DNA of 64,000 nucleotides from assembly GCF_000969605.1 (NCBI RefSeq), contig NZ_JZUE01000022.1, forward strand, positions 1 through 64,000, read 5' to 3'. Positions 1-7,983 of the stretch are shown here, piece by piece. Under the pieces are notes generated by a model, which was given only the letters and a program-made list of their open reading frames with translations, was not told the origin of the DNA and did not search any database. The first letter of the stretch is position 1. Each line of letters opens with the position of its first letter. The stretch is from Aquincola tertiaricarbonis. GTDB taxonomy: Bacteria > Pseudomonadota > Gammaproteobacteria > Burkholderiales > Burkholderiaceae_C. The position numbers and the translations under genes were made by a program.

Positions 1-774
1 CTGCGAGGCGGGCTTGCGGCCGTCGGCCGGGCGCGGCGCCGGGCGGGCCGGGCCGCGGGCCGGCGCGCGCCGGCGGCCGGTCTTGTCGAAGCCCACCAGC
101 GTGGCCGAGAAGCCGAGGTCCACCGCATGCTCGAGCATCGGCCCGTAGCCCTTGTCGTTGGACAGCACCACGAAGCGCGCCGCCGGATTGCGCGAGGCGA
201 TGTAGCCCATGTAGAAGGACAGGTGGAAGTCCAGCGCGTTCTTGCCCGCGCGCGAGATGGGCACGCAGGTCACGCGGTCGCCGAAGGCGGTCTGGTCGCG
301 GTCCACGTTGCGCTGGCTGGGCCCGTGGAACAGCCACACGTCGGTCACGTCGGACACCAGCGCGCGGATGTCCACGTCCCTGGGCTGCACGTTCTCCCAG
401 TCCACCAGCACATGCGTCTGCGGCAGCGCGGTGTCCTTGGGGCCCACCGGCACGCCGGGCTTGACCGGCGGATGCTTGCGGGCGTTCTTCACCAGCTTGC
501 GGCCGACCGCGCGCTTGAGGTCCACCGCGGTGTGGTCGGCCACCTGCAGCAGGTACAGCAGCACGTCCGCCACTTCGTCGGAGATGCGCTCCTGCGTCAC
601 ATGGTCGTGGTGCGCCGCCTGCGACTGCTCGGGCGTCATCCACTGGAAGATCTCGGCCAGCTCGGCGGCCTCGATCATCAGCGCCATGGCCAGGTTCTTG
701 GGCGTGTGGAACGGCTGCCAGTCACGCTCGGCAGCGAACTCGCGCAAGGTGTGTTGCAGCGCGGTCAGGTCCAA
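1..774 (-). CDS. MazG-like pyrophosphohydrolase fused to NYN/PIN-like domain (partial)
   Basis: This is the N-terminal part (258 codons) of a protein that continues beyond the left edge. Residues about 1-95 look like a MazG-type nucleotide pyrophosphohydrolase, with acidic helices IEAAELAEIFQW and DEVADVLLYLL. From about residue 120 a NYN/LabA-type PIN-like domain follows (LVDWENVQ, GKNALDFHLSFYMG, VLSNDKGYGPML), a fold associated with RNA cleavage. A basic Arg/Pro/Ala-rich tail begins near residue 235. I chose a TTG start because a GGAG lies 8 nt upstream and no ATG fits. The family assignment is by motif; the biological role is unknown, and house-cleaning of nucleotides coupled to RNA processing is only a guess. 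Confidence 0.72.
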   Translation of the reverse strand, partial: MDLTALQHTLREFAAERDWQPFHTPKNLAMALMIEAAELAEIFQWMTPEQSQAAHHDHVTQERISDEVADVLLYLLQVADHTAVDLKRAVGRKLVKNARKHPPVKPGVPVGPKDTALPQTHVLVDWENVQPRDVDIRALVSDVTDVWLFHGPSQRNVDRDQTAFGDRVTCVPISRAGKNALDFHLSFYMGYIASRNPAARFVVLSNDKGYGPMLEHAVDLGFSATLVGFDKTGRRRAPARGPARPAPRPADGRKPASQ

Positions 775-836
775 TCGAAGGCTCCTCGGGGTGCTTGGTC
801 TGTGCCGCCGAGTATCGCCACGAAAAGCCGCCCACG

Positions 837-861
837 AAAAAGGCCCGCACGGGGCGGGCCT
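837..861 (-). terminator. Rho-independent terminator of the PEP-CTERM gene
   Basis: An 8-bp perfect GC-rich stem (AGGCCCGC paired with GCGGGCCT) with a 5-nt loop is followed, in the minus direction, by a run of T. It lies 22 bp past the stop codon of the PEP-CTERM gene, which is also on the minus strand, so it probably ends that transcript. Confidence 0.8.
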
Positions 862-882
862 GGGATGCGGAGCGAGGCTGAC

Positions 883-1527
883 TCAGCCGGCGCGGCTGCG
901 GCGGCGCGCGATGGTGGCGACTGCAGCCAGGCCGGCCAGCATCAGCGCATAGGTCTCGGGCTCGGGCACCGGCGCGGTGACGTTGCTGATCAGCGAGACG
1001 TTGTCCAGCGAGCCGCCCAGGCTGTCGCTCTTGCCCACCGCCCAGAACGACAGCGTGGTGGAGTGGCCCAGCGAGCCCACCACGTCGAAGCTGTAGGTCG
1101 TCCACTGGTGGGTGCCGGTGGCGTTGTTGCTGCCCACCAGGGTCACGGGCTTCAGGCCCCACATCACCAGGATGTCGTTGCTGTTGCCGCGCAGGCCGGC
1201 GGTGTTGGGGCGGCCGGAGTAGGCGAAGCTCAGCGTGTAGTGCTCGCCGAAGTTGGTGGCGATGGTCTGCGCGATGAAGCTGTTGCCGGTGGTGTCCAGC
1301 TCGATGAAGTTGTTGCCGTCGAAGGCGCTGCCCACCACGTTGTTGCGCACTTCGACGCCACGCGGGCCGGCGGCCCAGCCGGCCACGTGGCCGTAGGTGT
1401 CCCAGGTGCCGCTGGCCTGGGTGGTGGCCTCGAAGCTGCCATTGGCAACGAGGTTGGTGGCGGCCTGCGCGGCGGTGCCGGCGAAGGTGAAGGCGATGGC
1501 GGCGACGAGGGCGGAGACGTGGTTCAT
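883..1527 (-). CDS. PEP-CTERM sorting domain protein
   Basis: A 214-residue exported protein. Residues 1-23 form a Sec signal peptide ending in AQA. The mature part starts with NLVANGSFE and looks like a jelly-roll/DUF642-type carbohydrate-binding-like domain. The C-terminus carries VPEPETYALMLAGLAA followed by RRRSR, the PEP-CTERM sorting signal processed by exosortase in Gram-negative bacteria that make exopolysaccharide. The protein is probably released to or held at the cell surface. No exosortase is encoded in this window. It is monocistronic with its own terminator. The domain call is solid at the C-terminus; the function of the mature domain is unknown. Confidence 0.85.
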   Translation of the reverse strand: MNHVSALVAAIAFTFAGTAAQAATNLVANGSFEATTQASGTWDTYGHVAGWAAGPRGVEVRNNVVGSAFDGNNFIELDTTGNSFIAQTIATNFGEHYTLSFAYSGRPNTAGLRGNSNDILVMWGLKPVTLVGSNNATGTHQWTTYSFDVVGSLGHSTTLSFWAVGKSDSLGGSLDNVSLISNVTAPVPEPETYALMLAGLAAVATIARRRSRAG

Positions 1528-1626
1528 GGGGCAGTCCGTTACGCGAAGGGCCGCAGTATGGGAAACCCCCTTCGGAGCCGGTTCCCCCTGAACGAAGGCC
1601 CGCGGCCGCGCCCTGCCGCCAGCCGC

Positions 1627-1690
1627 GAACTAGTGCGCAGGCCGCGGTCTGCAGGCTGTGAACTAGTGCCGCCCAGCTTGCCTAGACAAG
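1627..1690. promoter_or_regulatory. Direct repeats GAACTAGTGC and palindrome CTTGCCTAGACAAG
   Basis: The 236-bp gap between the divergent PEP-CTERM and transglutaminase genes holds two exact copies of GAACTAGTGC (1627-1636 and 1660-1669). They start 33 bp apart, about three helical turns. The near-perfect palindrome CTTGCCTAGACAAG follows at 1677-1690. The spacing and symmetry suggest regulator binding sites. The palindrome fits the TNGT-N4-ACNA pattern of GntR/FadR-type operators and recurs at 11196 and 17969. Confidence 0.4.
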
Positions 1691-1763
1691 TCGCGGCAGC
1701 ACCACGAAAGGCCGCGACGCACCGCCGCGGGATACTCGGCCTTTGCGGTTGCAGGAGCGTTCC

Positions 1764-2555
1764 ATGAAGTTGCGAGCCGGTTGCGATATCACCGTGGAGG
1801 CGCCAGCGCCCTGCCCCAGCATCGGCATGCTGCGCCCGCGCAGCGGCGACGCGCAGTGGCTGGCGCAGGAGAGCTACCTGTTCGAGCCGCACCTGCAGTC
1901 GGTGGAATATGCCGACAGCTTCGGCAACCTGTGCCAGCGCTTCGTGGTGCCCGCCGGGCGGCTGCGCATCCGGGTGGAGTCGGTCGTGTACACGCAGGGC
2001 GACATCGCGGTGGACGAAGGCGCCGGCGCCACGCCGGTGGCCGACCTGCCGCACGACGTGCTGCAGTTCCTGCTGCAGAGCCGCTACTGCCCTTCGGACA
2101 AGCTGGCCGACAAGGCGCAGGAGATCGCGGCCGGCGCGGTGCCGGGCTATCCGCAGGTGATGGCCATCGTCGACTGGATCCGCAGCCACATCGAATACCG
2201 CTACGGCGTCAGCGACGCCAGCACCGATGCCGAGGGCACGATGGCCGACGGCGCCGGCGTGTGCCGCGACTTCGCGCACATCGGCATCACGCTGTGCCGG
2301 GCGCTGCAGATCCCCGCGCGCATGGTGGTGGGCTACCTGCACCAGCTGGACCCGATGGACCTGCATGCCTGGTTCGAGGCCTTCGTGGGCGGGCGCTGGT
2401 ACACCTTCGATGCCACGCAGGCCGGCCCGCGCGGCGGGCGCATCGTGCTGGCCTATGGCCGCGACGCCGCCGACGTGGCCTTCATCTCCAACTACGGCGA
2501 GCTGGAGACGGTGGAGATGAAGGTGTGGGTGGAACAGGTGCCCGAAGGGGGCTGA
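1764..2555 (+). CDS. Transglutaminase-like cysteine protease family protein
   Basis: A 263-residue protein with an N-terminal beta-rich region and a transglutaminase-like core. The catalytic Cys lies in GAGVCRDFAH and the His in MDLHAWFEAF, followed by the Asp in YTFDATQ; this is the usual Cys-His-Asp triad order. There is no signal peptide, so it is probably cytoplasmic. In bacteria such proteins may be peptidases or modify peptides, and the substrate here is unknown. I chose the ATG preceded by AGGAG instead of a TTG seven codons upstream. It is monocistronic and converges on the DUF2845 gene. Confidence 0.82.
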   Translation: MKLRAGCDITVEAPAPCPSIGMLRPRSGDAQWLAQESYLFEPHLQSVEYADSFGNLCQRFVVPAGRLRIRVESVVYTQGDIAVDEGAGATPVADLPHDVLQFLLQSRYCPSDKLADKAQEIAAGAVPGYPQVMAIVDWIRSHIEYRYGVSDASTDAEGTMADGAGVCRDFAHIGITLCRALQIPARMVVGYLHQLDPMDLHAWFEAFVGGRWYTFDATQAGPRGGRIVLAYGRDAADVAFISNYGELETVEMKVWVEQVPEGG

Positions 2556-2576
2556 GCGGCCCGCGGCCAGCGCGGC

Positions 2577-2945
2577 TCAATGCACCCGCTCGCCGTCGCG
2601 CATCGACTCCACCGTGGCATTGCGGAAGCGCACGATGCCCAGGAACTGGCCGGGGCCGCGGTCGTAGGTCCACTCCTCCATCGGCACGCACTGCGGCGTG
2701 ATCAGCGGCTGCAGCACCTGGCCGGGCACGGCCGGCAGCGTCCACACGAAGAGCTCGCGGCTGACGCACACCGCCTCGCGGAAAGCGGGCTCGCCGCACT
2801 TGCGCACCACCGAGTACTTGGTATCGCCCGGGTTCACCAGCTGGCCGTTGCAGCGCAAGGACTGCGCGCCGGCACCGGCGGCCCACAGTCCGGCCAGGGC
2901 AAGCAGCGCGGCACGGGCCAGGCGGGCAGGGGGCAGGCGGGGCAT
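2577..2945 (-). CDS. DUF2845-like periplasmic protein
   Basis: A small exported protein of 122 residues. A signal peptide rich in Ala/Leu ends at AGAQS, and the mature part contains SLRCNGQLVNPGDTKYSV, typical of DUF2845-type proteins. Two further Cys occur in KCGEP and AVCVSREL and one in PQCVPMEE, so disulfides are likely. It lies 21 bp after PPK2 on the same strand and is probably co-transcribed with it. The ATG start gives a clean signal peptide; a TTG five codons upstream is an alternative. The function is unknown. Confidence 0.65.
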   Translation of the reverse strand: MPRLPPARLARAALLALAGLWAAGAGAQSLRCNGQLVNPGDTKYSVVRKCGEPAFREAVCVSRELFVWTLPAVPGQVLQPLITPQCVPMEEWTYDRGPGQFLGIVRFRNATVESMRDGERVH

Positions 2946-2966
2946 GGCGATGCTCGGCAACCGCTT

Positions 2967-3806
2967 TCAACGCACCACGATGCCCTGGAGCTCGGGCGCG
3001 GGCGGCGGAAAGCGCAGGTCCATCGCACGCAGGCGGGCTTCCAGCGCGGTGGCCACGACCAAATTGCGGTGGGTCTTGGAGTCCGCCGGCACCACCATCC
3101 AGGGCGCCCAGGGCGTGCCGGTGGCGCTGATGGCATCGGCATAGGCCCGCTGGTAGGCGCCCCACTGCTTGCGCGCCTCCAGGTCGGCCGGGTCGAACTT
3201 CCAGCGCTTGGTGGGATCGTCCAGCCGCGCCTGCAGGCGCTGGCGCTGCTCGCCCTTGGAGATGTGCAGCATGAACTTGACGATGACGGTGCCCGTCTCG
3301 GCCAGCGACCGCTCGAAGTCGTTGATGCGGGCATAGCGCAGCGCCGTCTCGCGCGCGGAGATGGTCTTGCCCACCACCGGCACCAGCACGTCCTCATAGT
3401 GGCTGCGGTTGAAGACCACCAGCTCGCCCTTGGCCGGCAGCGCCTTGTGGATGCGCCACAGCGGATCGTGGGCGCGCTCCTCGGTGTTGGGCGCGCGCCA
3501 GGCCACGGTGCGCACGCCCAGCGGGCTCATGCGGCCGAACACCGCGCGCAGCGTGCCGTCCTTGCCGCTGGTGTCCATGCCCTGCAGCACCACCAGCATG
3601 GCGTAGCGCTTGTCGGCGAAGAACAGGTTCTGCAGGTCGTCGAGCTGGATGGCCAGCGCGTCCACCCGCTGCTTGTCATGGTCCTTGTCGCTGCTGGCCA
3701 GGCGGCGGTCCGCGGGGTCGATGGCCGACAGGTCGAAGGGCACGCCGGGCAGCGCGTGGGTGAGGTCCTGGAACAGCGACAGCGTGCCGTTGGGTTTCTT
3801 GGCCAT
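2967..3806 (-). CDS. ppk2: Polyphosphate kinase 2 family protein
   Basis: A 279-residue single-domain PPK2. These enzymes move phosphate between polyphosphate and nucleoside mono- or diphosphates. Visible motifs are the Walker A-like GMDTSGKDG near residue 75, the lid/Arg segment VFNRSHYEDVLVP near 135, and RINDFERSL. The length fits the short one-domain class that often runs toward NTP synthesis from polyP. The class assignment is inference. It is cytoplasmic and leads a probable two-gene operon with the DUF2845 protein. Confidence 0.92.
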   Translation of the reverse strand: MAKKPNGTLSLFQDLTHALPGVPFDLSAIDPADRRLASSDKDHDKQRVDALAIQLDDLQNLFFADKRYAMLVVLQGMDTSGKDGTLRAVFGRMSPLGVRTVAWRAPNTEERAHDPLWRIHKALPAKGELVVFNRSHYEDVLVPVVGKTISARETALRYARINDFERSLAETGTVIVKFMLHISKGEQRQRLQARLDDPTKRWKFDPADLEARKQWGAYQRAYADAISATGTPWAPWMVVPADSKTHRNLVVATALEARLRAMDLRFPPPAPELQGIVVR

Positions 3807-3848
3807 CGGCCGAGTATGCCCAGCCGCCCGGCCGCCTGCATCGGCGGG

Positions 3849-3863
3849 GCATAGCAGCTATGC
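3849..3863. promoter_or_regulatory. Perfect palindrome GCATAGCAGCTATGC, candidate LysR operator
   Basis: This 15-bp perfect palindrome lies 70 bp upstream of the first TTT binding-protein gene, in the space shared with divergent ppk2. Related sequences occur upstream of three other transport or degradation units (near 7871, 11127 and 18849). LysR-type regulators bind such T-N11-A palindromes. The regulator could be the LysR protein encoded at 10157, but that link is inference. Confidence 0.5.
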
Positions 3864-3932
3864 GCCTGGCTGCCTGGGCCGCGCGGCGGTGGCGCCCCAG
3901 AATCGTCCGCACAAGAAGCCGGAGACTCGCCC

Positions 3933-4916
3933 ATGCATCCGAACCGCCGCCGCGCCACCGCCTGGCTGGCCGCCGCACCGCTGGCCATGGCGCTGGCGCC
4001 ATCGCCCGTGCGGGCCGCCTTTCCCGACAGGCCGCTGCGCCTGATCGTGCCCTTTCCGGCCGGCGGCGCGGCCGACGTGATGGCGCGCGGGCTGGCGCAG
4101 CGGCTGGGCGAGGAACTGGGGCAGCAAGTCATCATCGACAACCGCGGTGGCGCCGGCGGCGCGCCGGCGGCCGAGGCGGCGGCCAAGGCGGCGCCCGACG
4201 GCAGCACCCTGTTCTTCGGCACCATGGGCACCCATGCGATCAACCCGGCGCTGTATCCGCGGCTGCGCTACCACCCGCTGAAGGACTTCGCGCCCATCAG
4301 CCTGACGCACATCACGCCGCGGGTGCTGGTGGTGGGCCCGTCGGTGGCGGCGCACGACGTGGCCGGGCTGATCGCGCTGGCCAAGGCAAGGCCGGGCGGC
4401 CTGAGCTACGGCTCGGCGGGCAACGGCAGCTCCAGCCACCTGTCGGGCGCGCTCTTCGAGAGCCTGGCCGGCGTGGACATGCTGCACGTGCCCTACAAGG
4501 GCAGCGCCCCGCTGCTCACCGACGTGCTGGCCGGCCGGGTGGACATGGCCTTCGACTCGTACACCGTGTACGAGGACCACATCCGCAGCGGCCGGGTCAA
4601 GGCGCTGGGCGTCACCTCGCAGCGGCGCATGGAGGCGCTGCCGCAGGTGCCCACGCTGGCCGAGGCGGGGCTGAAGGGCTATGACGTGTCCAACTGGCTG
4701 GGCCTGCTGGCGCCGGCCGGCACGCCGCCGGACGTGCTGCGCACGCTGCATGCCGCGGTGGGCCGCGCGATGGCCACGCCGGCGCTGCGCCGGCAGCTGC
4801 AGGCGCTGGGCATCGAGCCCACCTTCGGCACGCCGGCCGAGTTCACCGCGCTGATCCAGGCCGAGATGCCGCGCTGGGCGGAGATCGTCAAGCGCTCCGG
4901 CGCCACCAGCGAATGA
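3933..4916 (+). CDS. Tripartite tricarboxylate transporter (Bug) substrate-binding protein
   Basis: A 327-residue periplasmic binding protein of the Bug/TctC family. A signal peptide covers residues 1-28, and the mature part starts FPDRPLRLIVPFPAGGAAD, the family signature. Other hallmarks are DNRGGAGG, YGSAGNGSSSHL and HVPYKGSAPLLTDVLAGRVDMAF. Such proteins capture carboxylates or aromatic acids for TctAB, but no tctAB is encoded here. Its stop overlaps the start of an alpha/beta hydrolase by 4 bp (ATGA), so the two are translated together. The ligand cannot be read from sequence. Confidence 0.93.
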   Translation: MHPNRRRATAWLAAAPLAMALAPSPVRAAFPDRPLRLIVPFPAGGAADVMARGLAQRLGEELGQQVIIDNRGGAGGAPAAEAAAKAAPDGSTLFFGTMGTHAINPALYPRLRYHPLKDFAPISLTHITPRVLVVGPSVAAHDVAGLIALAKARPGGLSYGSAGNGSSSHLSGALFESLAGVDMLHVPYKGSAPLLTDVLAGRVDMAFDSYTVYEDHIRSGRVKALGVTSQRRMEALPQVPTLAEAGLKGYDVSNWLGLLAPAGTPPDVLRTLHAAVGRAMATPALRRQLQALGIEPTFGTPAEFTALIQAEMPRWAEIVKRSGATSE

Positions 4917-5728
4917 ACCGCCCGGCCGCGCCGCGACGGCGGCTGCTGGCGCTGCCCGCGCAGGACGGAGCGCCGGTGGTGATCGACATGGCCATCGACG
5001 GCGACGACCACGCGCCCGCGCTGGTGCTGCTGCCCTCGTCGCTGCGCGATTCGCTGGACTGCGACGACGTGGCCACCGCGCTGGCCGGCCACGGCTGGCG
5101 CGTGCTGCGGCCGCAGCCGCGGGGCATGGCGGGCAGCCACGGGCCGATGGCGGGCCTGAGCCTGCATCGGCTGGCGCGGGACGTGCTGGAGGCGGCCGAT
5201 GCGGTGGGTGCGCAGCGGCTGGTGCTGGCGGGCCATGCCTTCGGCCACTTCGTGGCGCGGGTGGCGGCGCAGGCGCAGCCGCAGCGCGTGCGCGGCGTGG
5301 CCCTGCTGGCGGCGGCCGCGCGGGAATTTCCGCCCGGCCTCGCCGCCGCGCTGGACACCGCCGCCGATGCACTGCAGCCCCGCGCGCTGCGCCTGCAGGC
5401 CCTGCGGCAGGCCTTCTTCGCACCCGGGCATGCAGCCGATGCCTGGCTGCAGGGCTGGTATCCGCAATGGCGCGCGCACTACCGCGCCGCTGGCAGCCAG
5501 CCCCCCAAGCCGACCTGGTGGCCGGTGAGCCCGGTGCCGCTGCTGGACCTGCAGGCCGCACAGGATCCCTGGCGGCCGCCCGCCACGCGCGACGAGCTGC
5601 GCGCGGCGCTGGGCGAAGCGCTGGTGACCACGGCCTTGATCGACGATGCCAGCCATGCGCTGCTGCCCGAGCAGCCGCAGGCCGTGGCCGAGGCGGTGCA
5701 CCGCTGGGCGCGCTGCCTGCCGGCCTGA
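4913..5728 (+). CDS. Alpha/beta-fold hydrolase with GHAFG nucleophile elbow
   Basis: A 271-residue cytoplasmic alpha/beta-fold protein. The strand-turn that normally holds the catalytic Ser in G-x-S-x-G reads GHAFG (residues 107-111), so Ala109 replaces the nucleophile. A C-terminal His is present in DDASHAL. Either the protein is not a Ser hydrolase or it uses other chemistry. I have an impression that a GHAFG variant occurs in proteins near TTT binding proteins but cannot verify it here. It is translationally coupled to the binding protein upstream, suggesting action on the transported compound. Confidence 0.75.
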   Translation: MNRPAAPRRRLLALPAQDGAPVVIDMAIDGDDHAPALVLLPSSLRDSLDCDDVATALAGHGWRVLRPQPRGMAGSHGPMAGLSLHRLARDVLEAADAVGAQRLVLAGHAFGHFVARVAAQAQPQRVRGVALLAAAAREFPPGLAAALDTAADALQPRALRLQALRQAFFAPGHAADAWLQGWYPQWRAHYRAAGSQPPKPTWWPVSPVPLLDLQAAQDPWRPPATRDELRAALGEALVTTALIDDASHALLPEQPQAVAEAVHRWARCLPA

Positions 5729-5741
5729 CGGCAGCGCCGCT

Positions 5742-6812
5742 TCAGCCGCCGCGCAGGCCGATGCCGCAGCCCGCGCCACCGGGCAGCGTGAGGGCCCCCT
5801 GCACCACCGGCAGCGGCTCGAACGGATCGTCCAGCAGGTGCAGGTGCTCGCCCAGCTCGCAGGCATGCGGCAGCTGCCGCACCACGCTGGCGGCCTGCAG
5901 GCTCATGGCCTGCAGCAGCGCCGGGCCGAAGGCTGCGCCCACCCGCACGGCCACGCCGCCGGCTTCGCACACCTGCACCGCCTGCAGAAAGCGCCGCAGC
6001 CCGCCCAGCTTGGTGACCTTGAGGTTGATCACGTCAACCATCCGGTCGGCCACCAGGCGGAACACGTCGTGCACCGTCTGCGCGCTCTCGTCGGCCTCCA
6101 CCGCCACCGGCAGGCTGCGGGTGACCAGCGCCAGGCCGGCCCAGTCGGCCGCCGGCACCGGTTGCTCGATCAGCGCGATGTCGTGCCGCTCCAGGCGGGC
6201 GAAGGCCGAGATCATCTGCTTGGCGCCGTAGGACTGGTTGGGGTCCAGCGTGAGCGCCACCCCCGGTCCCACCGCGCTGCGCACCTCGGCCACGCGCTGC
6301 GCATCCAGCGCGGTGTCGCCGCTCAGCTTGAGCTTGAGCTGCAGGTAACCCTCGGCCGCCAGCGCCGCGGCCCGGGCCGCCATCTCGGCCGGTGGCTTGA
6401 TGGCCAGGATGCGCGACTGCGCCACCCGGCTGCGCTGCGCGCCGCCCAGCAGCACGTGCACGGGCACGCCCAGCCGCCGCGCCAACAGGTCGTGCAGCGC
6501 CATGTCGATGGCGGCCTTGACGCTGGCGTTGTAGTTGAGCGTGGCGTCGATTTCCTCCACCAGCGCGCCGATGTCGTCCACCCGCCGGCCCACCAGCCGC
6601 GGCGCCAGGAACTCCAGCGAAGCGCGTGCGCCGCTGCCCTGCGTGGTGATGGCCGGGATGGCATGCGCATAGCCCAGGCCGGCGTGGCCGTCGTCGTCGG
6701 TCAGCGTGAGCAGCCATCCCTCGAGCTGCGGCACCTGCGCCCGCGCGAACTTCCAGCTCGGGTCCTGTAGGCGCTGGGTGCAGGGCGTGATGCGGGCATC
6801 GGCGATCAGCAT
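5742..6812 (-). CDS. Enolase-superfamily mandelate racemase/muconate lactonizing enzyme
   Basis: A 356-residue enzyme of the MLE subgroup of the enolase superfamily. The barrel shows the KxK motif in LQLKLKLSGD, metal ligands in LDPNQSYG, EQPVP and EADES, and the second catalytic Lys in NLKVTKLGG. The pattern fits cycloisomerases, dipeptide epimerases and N-acyl amino acid racemases; I cannot choose between them. It lies 10 bp after a TTT binding protein on the same strand, so its substrate may be what that protein captures. Confidence 0.85.
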   Translation of the reverse strand: MLIADARITPCTQRLQDPSWKFARAQVPQLEGWLLTLTDDDGHAGLGYAHAIPAITTQGSGARASLEFLAPRLVGRRVDDIGALVEEIDATLNYNASVKAAIDMALHDLLARRLGVPVHVLLGGAQRSRVAQSRILAIKPPAEMAARAAALAAEGYLQLKLKLSGDTALDAQRVAEVRSAVGPGVALTLDPNQSYGAKQMISAFARLERHDIALIEQPVPAADWAGLALVTRSLPVAVEADESAQTVHDVFRLVADRMVDVINLKVTKLGGLRRFLQAVQVCEAGGVAVRVGAAFGPALLQAMSLQAASVVRQLPHACELGEHLHLLDDPFEPLPVVQGALTLPGGAGCGIGLRGG

Positions 6813-6822
6813 GGCCGCGACC

Positions 6823-7803
6823 TCACTCCAGCGTGATGTGGCCCTTGGCGACCACCTCGCGCCACTTGTCCGATTCGGCCTGCATCTGCGCGCGGAACTC
6901 CTCGGGCGTGGAACTGAGCGCCACCGCGCCCTGTTCCAGCAGCTGCGACTTGAACTCGGGCGAGTTCACCGCGGCCACCACCGCGTCGCGGAACTTTTTC
7001 TGCACCTCGGCCGGCAGGCCCTTGGGCCCGATGACGCCGTACAGGGTGTCCATCTTCACGCCGGGCAGGCCCAGCTCCTGCGTGGTGGGCACCTGCGGCG
7101 CCTGCGGCGCGCGCTGGCTGCCGGCCACCGCCAGCAGCTTGAGCGTGCCGGCCTTCACATGCGGCAGCACCGGCAGCAGGTCGACCATCGCGAACTGCAC
7201 CTCGCCGCCCAGCACCGCGGTCACGGCCGGTGCCGCGCCCTTGTAGGGCACATGCTGCACGTCGATGCCGGCCTGCTGCTTGAGCAGCTCGAAGCCGATG
7301 TGCGGCGTGGTGCCGGGGCCGGCGGAGCTGTAGTTCAGCTTGCCCGGCGCGGCCTTGGCGGCCTTGACCAGCTCGGGCAGCGTGGCCGGGCCCACGTCCT
7401 TGCCGGCGATGATCACCGCCGGAATGCGCGCCACCAGCGTCAGGTACTGCACGTCGCCCAGCGAATACGGCACCTTCATCAGGTTGGGCATGCCGGCCAG
7501 CGGGCCCGGCGCCACCAGCGCGAAGGTGTAGCCGTCGGCCGGCGAGCGCAGCACGTCGGCCACGCCGATGGTGCCGCCGGCACCGGCCTTGTTGTCCACC
7601 ACCACCGTCTGCCCCAGCGCCGTGCCCACCTGGCGCGCCACCAGCCGGGCCACGGCATCGGTGGGGCCGCCGGCCGAATAGGGCACCACCAGGCGGATGG
7701 TCTTGGCCGGCCAGGCCTGGGCCTGCGCGGCGGGCGTGCCCAGCAGCAGGCAGGTGGCGGCAGCGGCGGCAGCCAGGCAGGTGGCACGTCGGGTCTTCAA
7801 CAT
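6823..7803 (-). CDS. Tripartite tricarboxylate transporter (Bug) substrate-binding protein
   Basis: A 326-residue periplasmic TctC/Bug-type protein. A signal peptide ends at AQAQA, then WPAKTIRLVVPYSAGGPTD, DNKAGAGGTIG, YSSAGPGTTPHIG and HVPYKGAAPAVTAVLGGEV follow the family pattern. I took the ATG with AAGGAG 11 nt upstream; a longer reading frame lacks a ribosome site. It is co-transcribed with the enolase-superfamily gene and divergent from the porin, with two operator-like repeats between them. The ligand is unknown. Confidence 0.93.
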   Translation of the reverse strand: MLKTRRATCLAAAAAATCLLLGTPAAQAQAWPAKTIRLVVPYSAGGPTDAVARLVARQVGTALGQTVVVDNKAGAGGTIGVADVLRSPADGYTFALVAPGPLAGMPNLMKVPYSLGDVQYLTLVARIPAVIIAGKDVGPATLPELVKAAKAAPGKLNYSSAGPGTTPHIGFELLKQQAGIDVQHVPYKGAAPAVTAVLGGEVQFAMVDLLPVLPHVKAGTLKLLAVAGSQRAPQAPQVPTTQELGLPGVKMDTLYGVIGPKGLPAEVQKKFRDAVVAAVNSPEFKSQLLEQGAVALSSTPEEFRAQMQAESDKWREVVAKGHITLE

Positions 7804-7870
7804 CGCTCGTCTCCTTCTTGGGATGGCCGCAGTGTGCGCACCGCCTGCCGCCCGGGTAAGTCGCCGCAGG

Positions 7871-7911
7871 CGCAATTCAGCTATGCGGCCTCCGCAATGC
7901 AGCTATGCCGC
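7871..7911. promoter_or_regulatory. Two 19-bp operator-like repeats between TTT protein and porin genes
   Basis: CGCAATTCAGCTATGCGGC (7871-7889) and CGCAATGCAGCTATGCCGC (7893-7911) start 22 bp apart, two helical turns. They differ at only two positions. The CAGCTATGC core matches half of the palindrome at 3849. They sit midway between two divergent genes and could control both. LysR regulators often bind such paired sites. Confidence 0.55.
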
Positions 7912-7983
7912 CGGCCCGGCTGGCTCGGCGGGCAGGCCGTTCCTAGAGTGCGTCGCACAACGACACCACCCTGGAGACAAGCC

